Shown one piece after another: positions 14,536 to 17,061 of a stretch of DNA of 17,061 nt. This DNA is from Oscillospiraceae bacterium. GTDB lineage: Bacteria > Bacillota > Clostridia > Oscillospirales > Acutalibacteraceae. A program made the translations under genes and the position numbers. Each line of letters begins with the position of its first letter. Within the stretch, counting starts at the first letter, position 1. The notes beneath the pieces were generated by a model, which was given only the letters and a program-made list of their open reading frames with translations, made no database searches and had not been told where the DNA came from. The DNA lies in the NCBI GenBank assembly GCA_009779455.1, contig WREG01000017.1, positions 1 to 17,061 of the forward strand, in the 5' to 3' direction.

Positions 14536-14601
14536 GGGACGGTTCTCTTGTGCGGCTAAAATCGGCAAATATCAGACAAAATTACAACACAACAGAACCG
14601 T
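14536..14601. repeat. diverged REP-type palindrome, copy 3
   Basis: ACGGTTCTCTTGTG (14539-14552) pairs with CACAACAGAACCGT (14588-14601) with one mismatch, and GGG precedes the left arm as in the two full copies at 7654 and 8083. The loop is unrelated. It lies between the lipoprotein stop and the -35 of the tandem operon, and may help end the upstream transcript, although no T-run follows. Confidence 0.6.
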
Positions 14602-14620
14602 TGCCGATGTATTCCGTCCG

Positions 14621-15127
14621 CTATCCGGCGGCGAAGGTATCCAGCATGGCCTTCAGCAATACCAGGCCGCCCTCCTCGGCTTCATATGAATAATACATCT
14701 CAATATCGTAAGCCCCGTTCTCCTTCGTGATACGGCTGTACTTGGTGACAAAGCCGTCTGTGTCCCTGTCCGCGGGCAGCCCGGCGGAACCGTCGGACAC
14801 GGTGACCCGCATATAATAATGCGGGTTTTCATTCTGCCCTTTCGGAATGAACATATCCCCGTCTTCGGCCGCCGTAAACTCAATATCGTCAAAAACATAT
14901 ATGGAGTAGCTTCCGCTTGCAACCAGGCGTGCGGACAGCAGCTCTTCCTCCCCCTCCCTGACCACGGGGATTTTTTTTGTCAAAGGAAGGATACCTCCGT
15001 CGGGTGCCGATGTTGTCGGGGCTTCCGTTGAAGCCGAGGTCGATTCCGGCTGAGGGCCGGGACTGCATCCAACCGCTAACGATAAAATAAAAACTAAAAT
15101 AAATGCTGTGGATAATACCTTTTTCAT
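14621..15127 (-). CDS. small secreted lipoprotein of unknown function
   Basis: A 168-residue protein with a lipoprotein signal: MKKVLSTAF, a hydrophobic core, then the lipobox LAVGC with the lipidated cysteine at position 21. A serine, threonine and proline linker (about 22-45) leads to a globular domain of about 120 residues (GSYSIYVFDDIEFTAAEDGD, PHYYMRVTVSDGS, YDIEMYYSYEAEEG) with beta-strand character and no family I recognise. ATG 15127 is preferred over the in-frame TTG at 15133 because GGAG lies 9 bases before the ATG and only 3 before the TTG. It is the last gene of a probable operon with the TIM-barrel and YfhO genes, starting 17 bases after the TIM-barrel stop. It is likely held on the outer face of the membrane. 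Confidence 0.8.
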   Translation of the reverse strand: MKKVLSTAFILVFILSLAVGCSPGPQPESTSASTEAPTTSAPDGGILPLTKKIPVVREGEEELLSARLVASGSYSIYVFDDIEFTAAEDGDMFIPKGQNENPHYYMRVTVSDGSAGLPADRDTDGFVTKYSRITKENGAYDIEMYYSYEAEEGGLVLLKAMLDTFAAG

Positions 15128-15144
15128 AAACAAAAACTCCTTAT

Positions 15145-15930
15145 TTAGATTAATTCAAACATTTTCCGCGTCACGGCCTCCACCGGCTCCGTCAAACCGC
15201 ACTCGAACACCACAAACCCGTCATAGCCCGTTCCCGCTATGGCTTTGAACACGTTTTTATAGTTGATCTCGCCCGTGCCGGGTTCCCTGCGCCCGGGGAC
15301 ATCGCCTACGTGGAAATGGCCTATTTCGCCTATGTACTGCCTGATGTTTTGGATGAGGTTCCCCTCTGTTATCTGCTGATGGTAAACGTCGTACAGCAGG
15401 CGGCTTTGAGGCGAATTCACCTCATTTATTATTTCCGCGCCTTCATGGGAGGTCGTAAGGTAATAACCCGCGTGGTTTACAAGGACATTCAAGGGTTCCA
15501 ATACCAGCTGGATGCCGCTGCCCTCGATAACGGGCAGAGCCGCCCGCAGGGCTTCGACTATGTTGTTATGCTGTACTTCACGGGATACGTCAAGCCGTTC
15601 ATTGCCGCTTGTTACGACGATAGTATTGCAGTTGATTGTTTTCGCTGCCGCCAGCGTCTCCCCTATCGCCTTTACAAACGCTTCCCTTGCGTCCTCATGC
15701 ACGATGCCGTGTTCGTTGCCGATAAGCTTTGCCGTTTTTTCGTCGGCGGACTGTACAAGTATGGCAGATATTACACAGCCCGTTTCGTCCGCAGCGGCTC
15801 GGGCGGCTTCCAAGTCCTCCCCAAGCCATCCAAGAGGCTCAATGGCTTTGTAACCCAGCGCGGCCGCCCCGCGTATTTTGTCGGCGTAGCTGCCCTTGAC
15901 CCAGCCGCCCCCGCATGAAAATGTGAACAT
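15145..15930 (-). CDS. sugar phosphate isomerase/epimerase-type TIM barrel, hydroxypyruvate-isomerase-like
   Basis: A 261-residue cytoplasmic TIM barrel of the xylose-isomerase-like (AP endonuclease 2) superfamily. Likely metal and catalytic residues are E145 in LEPLN, D181 in YDVYHQQ, H207 in HFHVGD and E243 in FECG. The passage VPGRREPGTGEINY is characteristic of the hydroxypyruvate isomerase branch, which interconverts hydroxypyruvate and tartronate semialdehyde; ketose 3-epimerases are close relatives and cannot be ruled out. Length is typical. The ATG follows AAAGGA by 10 bases. The gene sits 29 bases after the YfhO gene and 17 before the lipoprotein gene, so all three are probably co-transcribed. 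No tartronate or glyoxylate genes are visible, so the exact substrate is open. Confidence 0.82.
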   Translation of the reverse strand: MFTFSCGGGWVKGSYADKIRGAAALGYKAIEPLGWLGEDLEAARAAADETGCVISAILVQSADEKTAKLIGNEHGIVHEDAREAFVKAIGETLAAAKTINCNTIVVTSGNERLDVSREVQHNNIVEALRAALPVIEGSGIQLVLEPLNVLVNHAGYYLTTSHEGAEIINEVNSPQSRLLYDVYHQQITEGNLIQNIRQYIGEIGHFHVGDVPGRREPGTGEINYKNVFKAIAGTGYDGFVVFECGLTEPVEAVTRKMFELI

Positions 15931-15959
15931 GATAATCTGATCCTTTCTGTTTTTGATTT

Positions 15960-17061
15960 TTACGCCTCATCCCAATTATTATCATCCCCAGGCTTCAAAA
16001 CCGGATATAAATTATCCGGGGCTTTATTAATTCTCTCCAAAACAGGCCTGAATTTTTTATTCCGCAGCGTTAAAGCGTCGAAAAGCCTTTGTTTCAGGAA
16101 AAAGCGGCTGATGACCGCGTATACAAGAAGCGACGCCACGGTAAAAATTGTTATTAATATGCCTTCCGGCAGCCCTCTCTGCTCGTATTTGAACCTGACG
16201 GAGTGTTCGCCCGCGCCTATGCGGACGCACAGCAGGGCGTTTGCAAGCTTTATATATTCAGCCGCGGGTATGCGTTCGCCGTCGATAAAAACCTGCCAGC
16301 CTTCGTCGTAGGGGATTGAAGTATAAAGAAGCATATCCTCCGCCGCCCTGACAGTCCCCTCAATGTCCGTTTCGCTATAAGAAGTGATGTCAAGCGTCCC
16401 GTTCGCGACGATTTCGTTATACGCATCCTCAAAAGCGTCCCCGTCAAGGCCGTACAGGTACATATAATAAGAGCCTGTCGCCGCAGCGTCCTCGGGTATC
16501 TGCACTTCCAGGGTTATAACGCTCCCCGCGTCAAGATAGCCCAAATCGCATACATATCTTCTGTCCATCTTATAATCAATATTTAAATTATCGCTGTTAA
16601 TTTTAACATTTAAGTTTTTTGAGTTTGTTTTCGCGGTCAAATACACGTTTGTCGATTTTTCGACGGTATATTCGAAGGTCGAGGACGCTTTCTGATCCGC
16701 GTTTTGCTTTGTGTAAGAATAGCTGCCCGCCGTTACATATTCGTTTTTAGCCGAATTATTCTTGCTGTCCGTGCTTTCAATGTCAAGCGGCAGGAAGCAG
16801 CCCGAAACGCCCGCCGCCCTCTTAATATAATCTTCATGCACGGCGATATAGTCGTCGGTGTTTGACCTGAACTTCCAAAAATCACTGTCCCCGCCCGGGA
16901 CATTGTCATAAGGCCAGAATTCAACGTCATTGTATACGCAATAGGCAAGCGGCAGGTTGTATTTTACTTTATACAGCTCAAAATATTCGCCCTTTTTATT
17001 TATAAGTTCCATATGCGTACCGAATTCTTTCAGCTTACCGTCGTCTATGACGGCCAGTTCA
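15960..17061 (-). CDS. YfhO family membrane protein, C-terminal part (5' end outside window)
   Basis: The frame stays open to the window edge: before the internal ATG at 17012 it reads ELAVIDDGKLKEFGTH, so the gene starts beyond 17061 and that ATG is not the start. About 366 residues are visible. They contain GEYFELYKVKYNLPLAYCVYND, a long extracellular beta-rich domain, the motif YDEGWQVFIDGERI near residue 240 counted from that ATG, and one final membrane segment (GILITIFTVASLLVYAVISRF) followed by a basic cytoplasmic tail. This matches the C-terminal end of YfhO-type proteins, which are large multi-pass proteins linked to glycosylation of cell-wall polymers or lipids in Firmicutes. It is the first visible gene of an operon with the TIM-barrel and lipoprotein genes. 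Confidence 0.85.
   Translation of the reverse strand, partial: ELAVIDDGKLKEFGTHMELINKKGEYFELYKVKYNLPLAYCVYNDVEFWPYDNVPGGDSDFWKFRSNTDDYIAVHEDYIKRAAGVSGCFLPLDIESTDSKNNSAKNEYVTAGSYSYTKQNADQKASSTFEYTVEKSTNVYLTAKTNSKNLNVKINSDNLNIDYKMDRRYVCDLGYLDAGSVITLEVQIPEDAAATGSYYMYLYGLDGDAFEDAYNEIVANGTLDITSYSETDIEGTVRAAEDMLLYTSIPYDEGWQVFIDGERIPAAEYIKLANALLCVRIGAGEHSVRFKYEQRGLPEGILITIFTVASLLVYAVISRFFLKQRLFDALTLRNKKFRPVLERINKAPDNLYPVLKPGDDNNWDEA

Noticed and set aside
15128..15133. TTG start for the lipoprotein at 15133
   Set aside because: The ribosome site is too close to TTG and well spaced for the ATG at 15127.
17010..17012. ATG at 17012 as the YfhO gene start
   Set aside because: The frame is open to the window edge with protein-like sequence, and YfhO proteins are far longer with many membrane segments before this part.

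Overview
The window looks like chromosome from an anaerobic Firmicute of the class Clostridia, close to the Oscillospiraceae/Ruminococcaceae. This is inferred from the gene families present (YfhO, a DUF1292 protein, a LacX-like epimerase, an M-box in front of mgtA), from AGGAGG-type ribosome sites, and from near-consensus sigma-A promoters (TTGACA, 17 bases, TATAAT-like) in AT-rich spacers between GC-richer genes. No tRNA, rRNA, CRISPR array, prophage or intact transposase gene was seen.

Layout. 1-965 (+): the end of a polar amino acid ABC permease and its ATPase, closed by a terminator shared with the next, convergent gene. 981-6002 (-): a secreted neutral-ceramidase-like protein with its own promoter, a metal-dependent amidohydrolase, and a membrane-anchored right-handed beta-helix protein. 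A 160-bp MITE-like element lies between the last two. 6158-7389 (+): an aldose-1-epimerase-like protein and a DUF1292 protein, the latter with a promoter overlapping the epimerase stop codon. 7390-8227: a gene-poor stretch with a structured RNA candidate (possibly 6S RNA), two nearly identical 88-bp REP-type palindromes, an orphan consensus promoter and a terminator. 8228-11441 (-): a complete magnesium-control unit made of promoter, M-box riboswitch, intrinsic terminator, a possible 40-codon leader ORF, and mgtA. 11566-14524 (-): two tandem cytoplasmic ceramidase-like paralogues sharing one promoter, with a decayed REP copy just upstream of it. 14621-17061 (-): the 3' part of a YfhO-family gene, a hydroxypyruvate-isomerase-like TIM-barrel protein and a small lipoprotein, arranged as an operon.

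How the genes may work together. Several products fit handling of sugars or glycoconjugates: a beta-helix protein of the kind that binds or cleaves polysaccharide, a sugar epimerase, a TIM-barrel isomerase, YfhO (linked to glycosylation of wall polymers or lipids) and three ceramidase-fold hydrolases. The most unusual feature is the set of three divergent ceramidase-like genes. They keep most of the metal-site motifs but lack the catalytic serine motif of true neutral ceramidases, so their substrate is probably not ceramide. The joint pathway is inference; the individual family assignments are better supported.
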